Shown: positions 26,939-36,782, counted from the stretch's first letter. The stretch: 64,000 nt of DNA from Desulfuromonas acetoxidans DSM 684 (GCF_000167355.1 NZ_AAEW02000005.1:62001-126000); one strand, 5' to 3'. The notes: generated from the sequence alone by a model not told the origin. Program-made: numbers and translations.

Positions 26939-28846
26939 TTATTCGTCAATCCCCAATGCAGAATTTTCTTTTTGGACCAGCCCATGACAGCGCCATTCAC
27001 GAAAAAGAGAATAGACCTTTAAAGGTTTAAGGTCCCAAAAAGTGCCCGCCAAACGAAGTAAACCACTAACTCCAGCAACCGAAAGTAGTGCCCAGCCAAG
27101 TTCGCTTTGATTTGTAAGCTTGATAACCCCAACGACTGCAACAGCTCCCTGCGAGATCCAAATCAAAATTGAGAGCAGTAGAGCCTCCCTTTTTGCTGTT
27201 TTGTCACAACGCCAGTAAATTTTTTCCTTAATTGATTCATTGCGAGTCAATGCGTCTTGAAATTTTCTCTCAGCCTCCCCTCTTGCCTTCTCAGATAAGT
27301 CTAATTTATGGCTGTCTTCTTTTTTAATTTCCGAGACAACACGATTTAACGTCTCAGTAATTTTTTCCTCAGTAAGCGCGGCATCTTCACCAAGGGTTAA
27401 CTTCATCAGCTCTTCTTGCACATGTAAACTGCTTCTCAAGATTTGATGATCACGAGGGGTGATTGTTCCACTTTTTTGGAGTTTGTCCGCCTCTGCTAGA
27501 AATTTCTCCCAGAACTCACTAGTAGGTCTTAATGCTGCGTAGGCAAAAGCCAAAACCTCTCTGCGCGGTAATGAAGGTGCCCCTTGTGGAGCTTTAAGCC
27601 ACGCTGTGTTGGCTAAGCTAAAATCAGTGATGACAGTTGAAACCTCACGCGATTGTTCAATTTTTTTTCCGTACTCATAAGCAGCTTTAGAAAAACCAGT
27701 ATTGTTTGTCACAAAAACAGCTTTAGCTTTTTCTACGGTATGAGGGCACGTGCCTTTACGTAAAACATAAATACTTCGCACCGAGTTTATGTCATATTCA
27801 CGCGCATTTGGATTGTAGTAATTAACCTCATCGTTAAGTGCATCGGAAAAAGTGGTTTCTTCAATTTGAAATTCATGGATATAGCCCGGGGTTGGGTGAG
27901 CTTCAATTCCAGACGCTGCTAATTTTTCAACGGCGTTTTGCGCAGTCAATACAAGGTCTGACCTAGAAGTACCCGCTCTTCTTGCCTCGAAAATAACTGC
28001 GCCTCTCCCTTTGGGAGAATCAATATATTCAGCTGCACCGTTAATAACGTTTAGCAACTCATCCCGGGTATGGGTAAAAAATGACACCTTTCCGTCAAGC
28101 CGTTGCACCAATGCAACCAAATCATTACAAGATTGTTGTTTTTCTACACCCTCAAGGCCGAGATATTGCACCAACAAGGGAGTATCGAAATAAAAAGTAA
28201 CTTCTTTATATGTGCTCGATACGGATTGCAAATCTGGACAAAGAAGTGCGTTGGCCAGCATGTGACCCTGAACTATGACCATGAAATTCTCAAATCGTCC
28301 TGGGTCGGTTTTCTGCAAATTTTGTACATACTGGCTCACTAAAACGATTTTCCAACTACCATTGCCATTAACTTCTGGAAGTGCCGTTCCTCGGAGATAG
28401 GCTTTCATGCAGGGGATCGAGAATTTAGAAAGAAAAACTACGAGGCAATCCATCGCAGTATCATCATCTAATTCACGGTTTGCACTTTCTTTAGCGAACT
28501 CTCTAAACCAATGGACAACAGAGGAAATTTTCCTCGAAGCAGCCGCATTTTCAGCGGTCCAATCCTTTTCTTCTATTTCGCGAACGACATAGAAAACACC
28601 TTCAGACTTCTGCAGCAAACCCACCTTAACTAATCGCTGAAGAATTATCTGAACAGATCTTCGAGGGATCTCCAATCCATGCTCTTCTCTTAACTTCAAT
28701 GAAACAGAAGAGTCGTTAATGATTTTGAGTTGCCCATGCTTCAACACTCTCAGAATGAAAGGGCGAAGATATTCAAGATAGTCTTTGCCTTGGTCAATGT
28801 TTACTTTCAACATGGCAAGGCTTGTGAGTGTTGATTCGGAGTTCAT
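26939..28846 (-). CDS. Uncharacterised wHTH / PIN-like / coiled-coil / membrane protein coupled to hsdS
   Basis: 635 residues I cannot assign to a named family. Residues ~25-90 look like a winged helix (LREEHGLEIPRRSVQIILQRLVKVGLL). Residues ~215-400 look PIN-like: YFDTPLLVQYLG (first Asp), THTRDEL (acidic), EYDINSVRSIYVLR (Asp), and VFVTNNTGF where canonical PIN domains have TND, so one acidic position reads Asn. A charged coiled coil follows (~490-555), then two hydrophobic segments (~562-582 and ~588-606) and a short basic tail. Its ATG overlaps the hsdS stop (ATGA), so it is translated with the specificity subunit. It is AT-richer than hsdM and hsdS. A defence role is inferred from context. 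Confidence 0.6.
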   Translation of the reverse strand: MNSESTLTSLAMLKVNIDQGKDYLEYLRPFILRVLKHGQLKIINDSSVSLKLREEHGLEIPRRSVQIILQRLVKVGLLQKSEGVFYVVREIEEKDWTAENAAASRKISSVVHWFREFAKESANRELDDDTAMDCLVVFLSKFSIPCMKAYLRGTALPEVNGNGSWKIVLVSQYVQNLQKTDPGRFENFMVIVQGHMLANALLCPDLQSVSSTYKEVTFYFDTPLLVQYLGLEGVEKQQSCNDLVALVQRLDGKVSFFTHTRDELLNVINGAAEYIDSPKGRGAVIFEARRAGTSRSDLVLTAQNAVEKLAASGIEAHPTPGYIHEFQIEETTFSDALNDEVNYYNPNAREYDINSVRSIYVLRKGTCPHTVEKAKAVFVTNNTGFSKAAYEYGKKIEQSREVSTVITDFSLANTAWLKAPQGAPSLPRREVLAFAYAALRPTSEFWEKFLAEADKLQKSGTITPRDHQILRSSLHVQEELMKLTLGEDAALTEEKITETLNRVVSEIKKEDSHKLDLSEKARGEAERKFQDALTRNESIKEKIYWRCDKTAKREALLLSILIWISQGAVAVVGVIKLTNQSELGWALLSVAGVSGLLRLAGTFWDLKPLKVYSLFREWRCHGLVQKENSALGIDE

Positions 28847-30267
28847 GCAGATTCCTCGATCGTTTCACTTAGGGTATCAATACATAATTCACCAGACAGC
28901 AGCTTTGGAAGCAGGGTGTCACGGAGGAAAGAGAGGGACCGAGAGACTATTCGCAATTCAATTTCTTGGGCCAACAATGAAGAGAATAGAGAATCAAAAC
29001 TATCAATCCCACTTTTCTCTGGGGCAACACACAAAGCTTCGGTCAAATGCTTGCGCTGAATATGCCCCATTGTGACAGCCTTATCCGCTGCAATATTTTG
29101 AAAACGGGCAAGGTGGAATTTAGTCCAGTGAAGATAGAACCACTTCGGATAATTAACAGAGGTGACCTTGAAAAGATGCTGATTCAATGCCCCTTGCCCC
29201 CCAGTCCAGATATCGACAGTCAAACTACCTGACCAAGAGAATAGGACATCCCCATCATCCACGATGTATACCGGTTTTAATTTTGACGAAGCTCGATCAG
29301 CACCTTCGGTGTCCCCCTTTTTAAGTTGAGCAATTTTTATGACCGGCAACCAATCTGTTTCACTTTCAGGTGGAAACTTTTGAAGTGCCAACCCATTGAG
29401 ATAGTTTGCAACCTGATCAAGCGACTTCACCTCCCACCCCACCGGAATCAAACCCAACTCCGACTCCACCAGAGCATCAGGGAACAGGGCGGCGGTGGCG
29501 GCGAGTTGTTGGTATTGCTCGGGGGGGAGTTGGTCGAGTTCGGGCTCAAGTTTACCGCTGATGGCGCACATGGCGGCGCGCTCGGGGTCGCGGCCTGCGG
29601 CTTTGGCTTCGATCTTCGCTTTGACCGGCTCAAAATCGATGAACCAGCTTTTGAAGATGGTCTGGGCGATCTGTTCGAGTGTCTGGTTGATTTGGCGGTT
29701 GAGTTCGATTTTGTCGTCGAGGGCAGTCAGAACACTAGCAACCTGCTCTTGCTCCTCGATTGATGGAAGCACAAAAGGCAGCGCCGACAGAATCGAAGTA
29801 TTGAGGTTCGGCATCGTCGCGCCTTGGGCATGCCGAACAATCCATTCGCGAACTGATGGATGACCTAAATAGTACGCAGCATAAGGTGGGTGCACGACGC
29901 TTTTTTCGCCAAACCTCACACGCAAGCACCCGGTTCCACATAGCCAGCCATCCTCAGGTTCACGAACAAGAGCTCGGCGCTCAACATCACCACGTCGGCT
30001 GTAAACAATGTCACCAGTTCTGACTAGGTATTTCGAAAGTCGGCGTGCATCCTCAGGAGTAATTCGAGCAATTCCCTCCTCACTGATTCTGTTATCGCCT
30101 ATGTTCATCGGCATGATTGAGGGGATTCCGACCGGCACATAGTCGGCAGCATGGAGCTGACTTCCAAATGGCCCGGTCTGAACGTCTCCTCCACCCCTTC
30201 GGCAGACATCGCCAAGTGTTGCAACTTCCCAAGATGTCGAGAGAGGGAACAGGGACTCAACAGTCAT
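28843..30267 (-). CDS. hsdS: Type I restriction-modification specificity subunit
   Basis: Sets the DNA target. Two target-recognition domains (~10-175 and ~290-440) alternate with conserved helices: QEQVASVLTALDDKIELNRQ near 190 and the matching SFLRDTLLPKLLSGEL at the end. The start at 30267 (MTVESLFPLS) is preferred: it overlaps the hsdM stop by 11 bases in a typical hsdM-hsdS junction, while the longer frame to 30324 lies deep within hsdM. An Ala/Glu-rich spacer links the halves. The 474-residue length is normal. Confidence 0.9.
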   Translation of the reverse strand: MTVESLFPLSTSWEVATLGDVCRRGGGDVQTGPFGSQLHAADYVPVGIPSIMPMNIGDNRISEEGIARITPEDARRLSKYLVRTGDIVYSRRGDVERRALVREPEDGWLCGTGCLRVRFGEKSVVHPPYAAYYLGHPSVREWIVRHAQGATMPNLNTSILSALPFVLPSIEEQEQVASVLTALDDKIELNRQINQTLEQIAQTIFKSWFIDFEPVKAKIEAKAAGRDPERAAMCAISGKLEPELDQLPPEQYQQLAATAALFPDALVESELGLIPVGWEVKSLDQVANYLNGLALQKFPPESETDWLPVIKIAQLKKGDTEGADRASSKLKPVYIVDDGDVLFSWSGSLTVDIWTGGQGALNQHLFKVTSVNYPKWFYLHWTKFHLARFQNIAADKAVTMGHIQRKHLTEALCVAPEKSGIDSFDSLFSSLLAQEIELRIVSRSLSFLRDTLLPKLLSGELCIDTLSETIEESA

Positions 30268-31909
30268 AACCAAGCCCCGCCAAATTCCGTTTAATATCCC
30301 CTTCCAATTCACTACTCCGGGCAAACTGCTCCTGCAACTGCGTCGTCAACCGCGCCATCTTCTCGGCAAAGGGCTCGCCATCCTCCACCTCATCCGCCGC
30401 ACCGACATAACGCCCCGGCGTCAGTACAAAGTCGTGCTTTTTGATCTCCTCCAGCGTAGCCGAGCAGCAGAAGCCGGCCTCATCGGCGTAATCCTCCCCC
30501 TGCTGCCACACATGAAAGGTATCGGCAACCTTTTGAATATCCTCCGGCTTGAAGTCGCGCAGTACGCGATCTTTCATGTAGCCGAGGTTGCGGGCATCGA
30601 TAAAGAGCACCTTGCCGGAGCGGTCGGCCAGATTGCCCCGCGCCTTCTTGTTGCGGGTGAGAAACCAGATGCAGGCAGGAATTTGGGTATTGGTGAAGAG
30701 CTGCCCCGGCAGGGCGACCATGCACTCGACCAGATCGTGCTCCACCAGCGCCCGACGGATATCCCCTTCCGTGTTGGTGTTGGAACTCATCGAGCCGTTG
30801 GCCAGCAGCAGGCCCATGGAACCACCCGGCGCCAAGTGGTAGAGCATGTGCTGCAGCCAGGCAAAGTTGGCGTTGCCGGAAGGCGGCTTGCCGTAGTGCC
30901 AGCGCGGGTCGTCGTCTTTGACGCCGGTATCCCACTCCTTCATGTTGAACGGGGGATTGGCCATGACAAAATCGGCACGCAGGTCGGGGTGCTGATCGTT
31001 GGTGAAGGTGTTGGCCGGTTCCTTGCCGAAGTTGAAATCGAGACCACGGATCACCATGTTCATCGCCGCCAGCTGCCAGGTGGTGTGATTGTACTCCTGG
31101 CCATAGATGGAGACGTTGCCGAGCTTGCCGCCGTGCTCCTTGATAAACTGCTCGCTCTGCACGAAGAAGCCACCCGAACCCATGGCCGGGTCATAGACCC
31201 GCCCGGAGAAGGGTTGCAGCATCTCAACAATGAGGCTGACAATCGACTTGGGGGTATAGAACTGGCCCCCCTTCTTCCCTTCGGCGAGGGCAAACTGACC
31301 AAGGAAATATTCGTAGACATGACCGAGGATATCCTTGGCCTGCAACGAGGCGTGCTTGAAGGGGATGGTGGCGATCAGGTCGATCAATTCACCCAGCTTG
31401 GCGGGGTCGATCTGCAACCGGCCGTAGGACTTATTGAGCACCCTTTTGAGCTTGGGATTGTCCTTCTCGATGGCGTCCAGCGCATCATCGATCAGCCGAC
31501 CGACGCTGCGCATTTCATAGGTGGTTGTTTTACCGTTTTTGATTTCTATTTTTGTGCCAGGTGGCAGTTTAGCGTTGTCCTGCAAGTTCGCCCAGCGCCC
31601 CAAAGCCGGAACCCAGAACACGTTCTTCTCGGTGTAATAGTCGCGCACTTCCAGCTCAACGGCGATCTCTTCCTGACATTCGACTTCAGATGCAAAATCC
31701 GCAGGGTCGAGATAGTAATCATGATTTTCGTCCTGAAACTGCTCAATCAACTCTTGGCGGCGAATATCAAAGGCATCGGAAACGTATTTGATGAACAGCA
31801 GGCCAAGGACGGCGTGCTTGTACTGAGCGGCATCAAGGGTGGAACGCAACTTGTCGGCAGCATTCCATAATTTTTTTTCGAGGTTTTGCAGAAATTCCTG
31901 TTCGGACAT
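30257..31909 (-). CDS. hsdM: Type I restriction-modification N6-adenine methyltransferase
   Basis: The modification subunit, which uses S-adenosylmethionine. The N-terminal HsdM helical domain (FLQNLEKKLWNAADKLR) is followed by the methyltransferase core with motif I DPAMGSGGFF (~235) and the catalytic NPPF motif (MANPPFNMKEW, ~310). It is 550 residues long. It is the first gene of the restriction island and its stop overlaps the hsdS start. A long antisense frame in the same place is a shadow. Confidence 0.93.
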   Translation of the reverse strand: MSEQEFLQNLEKKLWNAADKLRSTLDAAQYKHAVLGLLFIKYVSDAFDIRRQELIEQFQDENHDYYLDPADFASEVECQEEIAVELEVRDYYTEKNVFWVPALGRWANLQDNAKLPPGTKIEIKNGKTTTYEMRSVGRLIDDALDAIEKDNPKLKRVLNKSYGRLQIDPAKLGELIDLIATIPFKHASLQAKDILGHVYEYFLGQFALAEGKKGGQFYTPKSIVSLIVEMLQPFSGRVYDPAMGSGGFFVQSEQFIKEHGGKLGNVSIYGQEYNHTTWQLAAMNMVIRGLDFNFGKEPANTFTNDQHPDLRADFVMANPPFNMKEWDTGVKDDDPRWHYGKPPSGNANFAWLQHMLYHLAPGGSMGLLLANGSMSSNTNTEGDIRRALVEHDLVECMVALPGQLFTNTQIPACIWFLTRNKKARGNLADRSGKVLFIDARNLGYMKDRVLRDFKPEDIQKVADTFHVWQQGEDYADEAGFCCSATLEEIKKHDFVLTPGRYVGAADEVEDGEPFAEKMARLTTQLQEQFARSSELEGDIKRNLAGLGYDC

Positions 31910-32396
31910 TCAACTCTCCACGCACGGCTTAGAATTTACACGTATCATTTTTACAAGTGGTTAAACTACACCCAACCACAGCATAAGTAAATGATTCTAA
32001 TATGTTATTCAACTGATCAACTTTAGGCAATATATAGAAAAAGGCGGCGGGAATCGCCTACTACGTCATTCGCATCACGCTCACTCCTGCGTAGGCTCCC
32101 CTTCGCTCGCTGATGTGGCCATCCCAGTGCTCTGTCAATGCTAAAAATTCGCGTGTATGGCACAGCTTCGTGCCGTTCACACAAGGCGCGAAAACGCAGA
32201 AGTGGCCAACCCACTTCAAGGTTTTGCAACGCCGTGGGAATGGTGCGAGGCGAAGCCAGACCCGAATTATTTAGGATTGCCAGAGCACTCACCGCTTTTC
32301 TGACATTTAGTCAGCGCTCGCTGCGCTTCGATTCCCGGCGCTGGCTTTCAGCATTAAAAAAGGATGCAACCCTTCAGGGCTGCATCCTTTTTTGAT
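31910..32396. other. Gene-free gap between hsdM and ssrA, with possible attachment-site remnant
   Basis: No gene is seen. AGGCGGCGGGAATCG at 32042-32056 exactly repeats 32403-32417, inside the 3' end of the tmRNA gene. The 340 bases in between are low in coding character, contain several short hairpins, and end in the tmRNA terminator. tmRNA 3' ends are well-known integration targets, so this pattern suggests one or more past insertions. Confidence 0.45.
32356..32393 (-). terminator. Terminator of ssrA
   Basis: On the minus strand AAAAAAGGATGCA pairs with TGCATCCTTTTTT around a GC-rich loop. It begins four bases past the CCA end of the tmRNA. Confidence 0.85.
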
Positions 32397-32749
32397 TGGT
32401 GGAGGCGGCGGGAATCGAACCCGCGTCCGAAAATCTTTCACTTAAGGCGTCTACATGTGTAGTCTGTGTTTTAAATTTAACCGCATGCAGCCCCCACAGA
32501 CAGGCTCTTACATGTGGCGATTCCGTTTAGATCTCGCTGTTGAACCACGGACTTGAACAACAACCAGCCTACTAAATTGACGTCGCTAGAAACCCGCAGG
32601 CGAAGAGACTAGAGACGTGGCAGACTTAAGCTGCCAGTGCGTACGAAACGTCAGTATCGGCGTTTGTATAAGATGGGCTTTTTAACGGAGCCTGCCCACT
32701 CCGACATGCAACCTTAGCTTCCAATCCCCGTCGAAACCTTGGCGCCCCC
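32397..32749 (-). ncRNA. ssrA: tmRNA
   Basis: Rescues stalled ribosomes together with SmpB. The 5' GGGGGCGCCAAGG and the 3' GGTTCGATTCCCGCCGCCTCCACCA-type end form the tRNA-like acceptor and T-arm (GGGGGCG pairs with CGCCTCC with one G-U). The tag frame at 32661-32626 reads ADTDVSYALAA then TAA, with GCC as the resume codon. The length is 353 bases. smpB lies just upstream on the same strand. Confidence 0.95.
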
Positions 32750-32764
32750 TTTCATTTTTTAAGG

Positions 32765-32793
32765 ACATAACCACACTAACATAAAACTGTCGA
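32765..32793 (-). promoter_or_regulatory. Putative ssrA promoter
   Basis: On the minus strand TCGACA (32793-32788), then 17 bases, then TTATGT (32770-32765), about 15 bases before the mature 5' end. The -35 element falls in one arm of a weak hairpin (TGTCGAT...ATCGACA) that could end smpB transcription. Confidence 0.45.
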
Positions 32794-32819
32794 TTTTTCG
32801 AGGTGTTTTATCGACAATC

Positions 32820-33272
32820 TTAACGGTTTTCTTTAAATATTTTTGCCATCTCACGGTCGGCCTGTTTCTTCTTGAGGCTTTCGCGTTTATCGTGCAATTT
32901 CTTACCGCGGCCAACGCCAACTTCGAGTTTCACATAGCCGTTTTTGAAGTAGATTTTTGTCGGCACCAGCGACAAACCTTTCTCTTCAACTTTACGAACC
33001 AGCTTGTCGATCTCGTATTTGTGCAGCAACAATTTACGGATACGGGTCGGATCGTGGTTTTCCCGGTTGCCCTGCTCGTAGGGGCCGATGTTCATATTGT
33101 TGATGAACAGCTCACCCTTCATGATGCGGCAGAACGATTCCTTGATGTTGACGTTGCCAAGACGCAACGATTTCACCTCGGTGCCGGTGAGAACCATGCC
33201 GGCCTCGTAGGTCTCCTCAATGTAATACTCGTGGTAGGCCTTTTTGTTTGTCGCGATAATCTTAATGCCCAT
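32820..33272 (-). CDS. smpB: SsrA-binding protein
   Basis: Binds tmRNA and carries it to stalled ribosomes. It is 150 residues long with the family segments [37 protein letters not shown] and a basic C-terminal tail ([17 protein letters not shown]). It lies 11 bases after the RseC-like gene and 70 bases before ssrA, an arrangement that places both trans-translation partners together. Confidence 0.96.
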   Translation of the reverse strand: MGIKIIATNKKAYHEYYIEETYEAGMVLTGTEVKSLRLGNVNIKESFCRIMKGELFINNMNIGPYEQGNRENHDPTRIRKLLLHKYEIDKLVRKVEEKGLSLVPTKIYFKNGYVKLEVGVGRGKKLHDKRESLKKKQADREMAKIFKENR

Positions 33273-33283
33273 GGGCGTTGATT

Positions 33284-33829
33284 TTAACCTTCAGTAGTAT
33301 GTTCTTCAGCGGCAGGATCATCCTGCTCGGCTGGAGTAATCACTTCAACAATGCGTGCCAGGGAGGTCTGGACCACGGCCGGGCGTCCGAAACGAAACAC
33401 GCCGAGGGTGCCGACCATAAAGGCGCCGCCGATCATCAGTGCCAACAGCGCTGCCGGAATACCGACGGGCAACAGGCTGGCGATAAAATAACCGACTGCC
33501 AGACCGAGTGCAAGCATGATAAAGGCAATGATGTATAAAAAGTTCTGCGAGTCGGCTAAACCGGCGGTGGTTTCGATCTCGACACGCACCGTATCCCCGA
33601 CCCGCGCATAGGGCTGATTATCCGCCAGCAGGCGGCGTTGGCCATTTCCACCGCTCTGACAGCAGCCACCGGAAGCTCCGCAACCACTACACCCGTCGCT
33701 TTGCTCCCTGGCTACAACAGCCAGGCGCTTTTCGCGCAGCTCAATGACCACGCCGGTCTCGCTGAGAGTGGTCTGGTGCTCAAACAGCCGATTGACCACC
33801 TCTTTGGCTGTGGGAATCTCTTCGATCAT
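33284..33829 (-). CDS. RseC/MucC-family membrane protein
   Basis: 181 residues. An N-terminal domain with a Cys cluster ([12 protein letters not shown], ~47-58) is followed by two transmembrane segments (~98-118 and ~123-143), the RseC layout. Relatives take part in SoxR reduction or sigma-E signalling in other bacteria; the role here is unknown. It has a strong GAGGAGG ribosome site and overlaps the amidohydrolase stop by four bases. Confidence 0.8.
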   Translation of the reverse strand: MIEEIPTAKEVVNRLFEHQTTLSETGVVIELREKRLAVVAREQSDGCSGCGASGGCCQSGGNGQRRLLADNQPYARVGDTVRVEIETTAGLADSQNFLYIIAFIMLALGLAVGYFIASLLPVGIPAALLALMIGGAFMVGTLGVFRFGRPAVVQTSLARIVEVITPAEQDDPAAEEHTTEG

Positions 33830-35103
33830 GCCCCCTCCTCAATACTTCGATCATAACGGATGTGACCGTCAATCACCACTAAAGAGACCTCATTCGTCCG
33901 CTCAGAGTGGCACAGGTGCTCCGTTAACTGGCTTCGAACCGGCGACTGCTCAGCACGGAGCACTTGAAAGGTTGCTCGACTCCCCGCGCCCAGATAGCCC
34001 AGGTCATCAAATCCCATCGCTTTTGCCCCGCCAACCGTCGCCATGTGTAACAACTGCTCACAACTCAATTCGCCTTGAAACCAGTCACGGGCAAAAGCCA
34101 TTTCATCCCAGATTGACAATGAGTCATTGCTGGCCAGGCTGTCGGTGCCAAGCGCCAGATTGACTCCTGCGGCGAGGTATTCGGCCACGGGAGCAACACC
34201 ACACTGCAACTTGGCGTTGGAACGCGGGCACAGCACCATACTACATCCGGACTCAGCCACCGTAGCGATCTCGTCACGATTAAGGTGAACGCCGTGGACC
34301 AGCAGCGTATCGGGACGTAGCGCTCCGGCTTTTTCCAGACAGGGCAATGGCCGCTGATGGCGGGGTTTATCGAGAAACGGCGTCCAACCGACGAAGGGAT
34401 AAAACTGATCAACCATGGGACCGCGATGTTGATGCATAAACTCGATTTCGTCATGCGATTCCGCCACATGCACCGTGGTCGGTAGATGACGACAACTGGT
34501 GTAGCGGTAGCTCTGCTCCAGCAGATCATCGCTGAGGGTGTATGGCGCATGCGGTGCCGCGCCCCACTGGCTGGTCGGCCAGTGTTCCCGGCAGTGATCG
34601 AGATTATCCCATTGCAAATGAACACGCACCGGATCGTGGCCCAGCACTTCGATGTAACAGCGCCCCGGCAATTGCTCGGCAACCGTGGCGTAAAAACCTG
34701 ATTCCGACAGGATATCGGCAATCACGCCGGTACCGCTGCGGATGGATTGCCGCAGGCCGTTGAGCCAGGAGGCTTTGGAAGCCTCACCATTAACCCGCCG
34801 GGCAATTTTAACGCGAATAAGGCGCAGCAGCCACGAAGTGAAACCCGCTTGTTCCGGCTCTGGAGAATGGACCTCAGCGGCCCATTGGGGAAAGTCGCTT
34901 AATTCGAGATGGGTGTGCGCATTGACAAACGCCGGTAACAAGATGCTGTCGCCCAGATTGACCATGTCGGCTTGAGGATAGCGCGCTGCCAGCTCTGCGG
35001 CAGGACCCACGGCAACAATGCGCTCCTGATCAATAACCAGCGCACCATCTTCGATGGGATCGGTTCGGATCGGCACAATATAGCGACAACGAAACAGCTT
35101 CAT
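33826..35103 (-). CDS. Amidohydrolase, possible aminofutalosine deaminase
   Basis: Metal-dependent deaminase or hydrolase of the ATZ/TRZ class, 425 residues. It shows the HxH metal motif in NAHTHLELSDF (~63), HVAES near 212, and the Asp ligand in GTDSLASND (~320). In menaquinone-making bacteria that use the futalosine route such proteins can deaminate 6-amino-6-deoxyfutalosine, but the sequence alone does not prove this. It is third in the panB-panC operon, eight bases after panC. Confidence 0.75.
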   Translation of the reverse strand: MKLFRCRYIVPIRTDPIEDGALVIDQERIVAVGPAAELAARYPQADMVNLGDSILLPAFVNAHTHLELSDFPQWAAEVHSPEPEQAGFTSWLLRLIRVKIARRVNGEASKASWLNGLRQSIRSGTGVIADILSESGFYATVAEQLPGRCYIEVLGHDPVRVHLQWDNLDHCREHWPTSQWGAAPHAPYTLSDDLLEQSYRYTSCRHLPTTVHVAESHDEIEFMHQHRGPMVDQFYPFVGWTPFLDKPRHQRPLPCLEKAGALRPDTLLVHGVHLNRDEIATVAESGCSMVLCPRSNAKLQCGVAPVAEYLAAGVNLALGTDSLASNDSLSIWDEMAFARDWFQGELSCEQLLHMATVGGAKAMGFDDLGYLGAGSRATFQVLRAEQSPVRSQLTEHLCHSERTNEVSLVVIDGHIRYDRSIEEGA

Positions 35104-35111
35104 GACAGGCC

Positions 35112-35969
35112 TCAGGCACGCACCGGTTGCAACAGATAGTGGTTGTCGATCAGTCGCGTGGTACTAAAGCGTACCGCCAGCAGAATCACAGCGTGCTCAT
35201 CGACCTGTTCCAGGTCCTGCAGAGTTTCATCGTGACAGATCTGAATGTAATCGATACGCGCATCAGGTTGAGCGCTGATGATATCCCTCGCTTGAGCGAT
35301 CAGTGTTGCGGCATCGCGTTGCCCGGCGACAGCCGACTCACAGACACTGCGGATGGAAGCAATCAAGGACAGCCCCTGGCGTCGCAGATCATCGCTGAGA
35401 TAAGTATTGCGTGAACTCATGGCCAAGCCATCAGGCTCACGGACAATTGGCATGCCGAGAATGGTGATCGGCATATTGAGGTCGCTGACCATTTTACGGA
35501 TCACAGCCAGTTGCTGAAAATCCTTCATCCCGAACAGGGCAACGTGGGGTTGAACCAGATTGAACAGCTTATTGACCACCGTGGTCACGCCATCAAAATG
35601 ACCGGGACGGCTGGCACCGCACAACCCCTCACTGAGTCCGGTGACCTGAACCGTGGTGGCACTGCCTTGCGGATACATGGCGTCGGCTTCCGGGGCAAAC
35701 AGAATATCAACGCCGGTTTTGGCGGCCAGCTCGGCATCGCGCTGTAAAGCACGCGGATAGCTGTCAAAATCTTCGTTCGGGCCAAACTGGGTGGGATTGA
35801 CGAAGATCGACAGCACCAGCAGGTCGCCACGACCGCGCCCTTCTTCCAGCAATGACAAATGGCCCTGGTGAAGGAACCCCATGGTGGGAACGAAGCTGAT
35901 CTTTTTACCTTGTTGACGCTCGGCCAACATCCGTTGTTGAAAGGCCTGAACATCGTGAATGATTTCCAT
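35112..35969 (-). CDS. panC: Pantothenate synthetase
   Basis: Joins pantoate and beta-alanine using ATP. The 285-residue class-I synthetase-like fold has MGFLHQGHLSLL (HIGH-type, ~30), FVNPTQFGPNEDF near 62, GMKDFQQLAVI near 150, and the KMSKS-like MSSRNTYLS near 187. It lies 12 bases after panB. Confidence 0.95.
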   Translation of the reverse strand: MEIIHDVQAFQQRMLAERQQGKKISFVPTMGFLHQGHLSLLEEGRGRGDLLVLSIFVNPTQFGPNEDFDSYPRALQRDAELAAKTGVDILFAPEADAMYPQGSATTVQVTGLSEGLCGASRPGHFDGVTTVVNKLFNLVQPHVALFGMKDFQQLAVIRKMVSDLNMPITILGMPIVREPDGLAMSSRNTYLSDDLRRQGLSLIASIRSVCESAVAGQRDAATLIAQARDIISAQPDARIDYIQICHDETLQDLEQVDEHAVILLAVRFSTTRLIDNHYLLQPVRA

Positions 35970-35981
35970 CTGCGCCCTCTC

Positions 35982-36782
35982 CTAAAAACTGTGTTCGTCG
36001 CCAGGAAATGTTCCGGCACGCACTTCATCGATGTAGCTGGTCATGGCTTCTTTGATGAGCGGAGCCAGATCAGCATAAACTTTGACAAACTTGGGCGAGT
36101 ATTTTTCGCACAAACCGAGAATATCGTGAATCACCAGCACCTGACCGGAGCAATGTACCCCGGCACCAATGCCGATGGTCGGGATATCGATACTTTCAGT
36201 AATCTCTTTAGCCAGATCGGCAGGAATCCCTTCGAGCACCACGGCAAAGGCACCGGCTTCAGCCACGGCTTTGGCATCGGCAATCAGTTGCCGGGCCTGT
36301 TCCTCTTTGCGGCCCTGGACACGATAACCGCCCATGCGGTGAATTGACTGCGGCGTCAGGCCGATGTGGGCGACCACCGGAATGTCCATGTTAACGATGG
36401 CACGGATGGTGTCAGCGACGTTTTCACCGCCTTCAAGCTTAACGGCGTGGGCTCCGGCATCCTTGACCAGACGTCCGGCATTCAAACAGGCGTCGCGCAC
36501 ATCCACCTGATACGATAAAAACGGCATGTCGGCAATGACCAGGGCACCCTGGCTGCCGCGCATCACCGCTTTGGTGTGATAAATCATCTCTTCCATAGTG
36601 ACCGGCAAGGTGGTGTCATAGCCGGAGAAGACACTGCCGACGGAATCGCCGACCAGAATCATGTCGATTCCGGCCTGATCCATCATCCGGGCGAAGGGGT
36701 AGTCATAGGCCGTTAATACGGTGATCTTGTCCCCTTTGGCGTACATGTTCTGAACATCGAGTACGGTGGTTTGTTTCCTCAT
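35982..36782 (-). CDS. panB: 3-methyl-2-oxobutanoate hydroxymethyltransferase
   Basis: First step of pantothenate synthesis: transfers a hydroxymethyl group from methylene-tetrahydrofolate to ketoisovalerate. It is 266 residues long. The motifs are GDSVGSVFSGYDTTLPVT (metal-binding Asp, ~46), KLEGGEN, HIGLTPQS (~137) and the catalytic Glu in VLEGIP (~181). It opens a panB-panC-amidohydrolase-rseC-smpB operon behind a structured leader. Confidence 0.95.
   Translation of the reverse strand: MRKQTTVLDVQNMYAKGDKITVLTAYDYPFARMMDQAGIDMILVGDSVGSVFSGYDTTLPVTMEEMIYHTKAVMRGSQGALVIADMPFLSYQVDVRDACLNAGRLVKDAGAHAVKLEGGENVADTIRAIVNMDIPVVAHIGLTPQSIHRMGGYRVQGRKEEQARQLIADAKAVAEAGAFAVVLEGIPADLAKEITESIDIPTIGIGAGVHCSGQVLVIHDILGLCEKYSPKFVKVYADLAPLIKEAMTSYIDEVRAGTFPGDEHSF

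Noticed and set aside
30434-31870. A 478-codon open frame on the plus strand opposite hsdM
   Set aside because: hsdM on the minus strand has the methyltransferase motifs DPAMGSGGFF and NPPF; the antisense frame has no recognisable domain and reflects codon bias.
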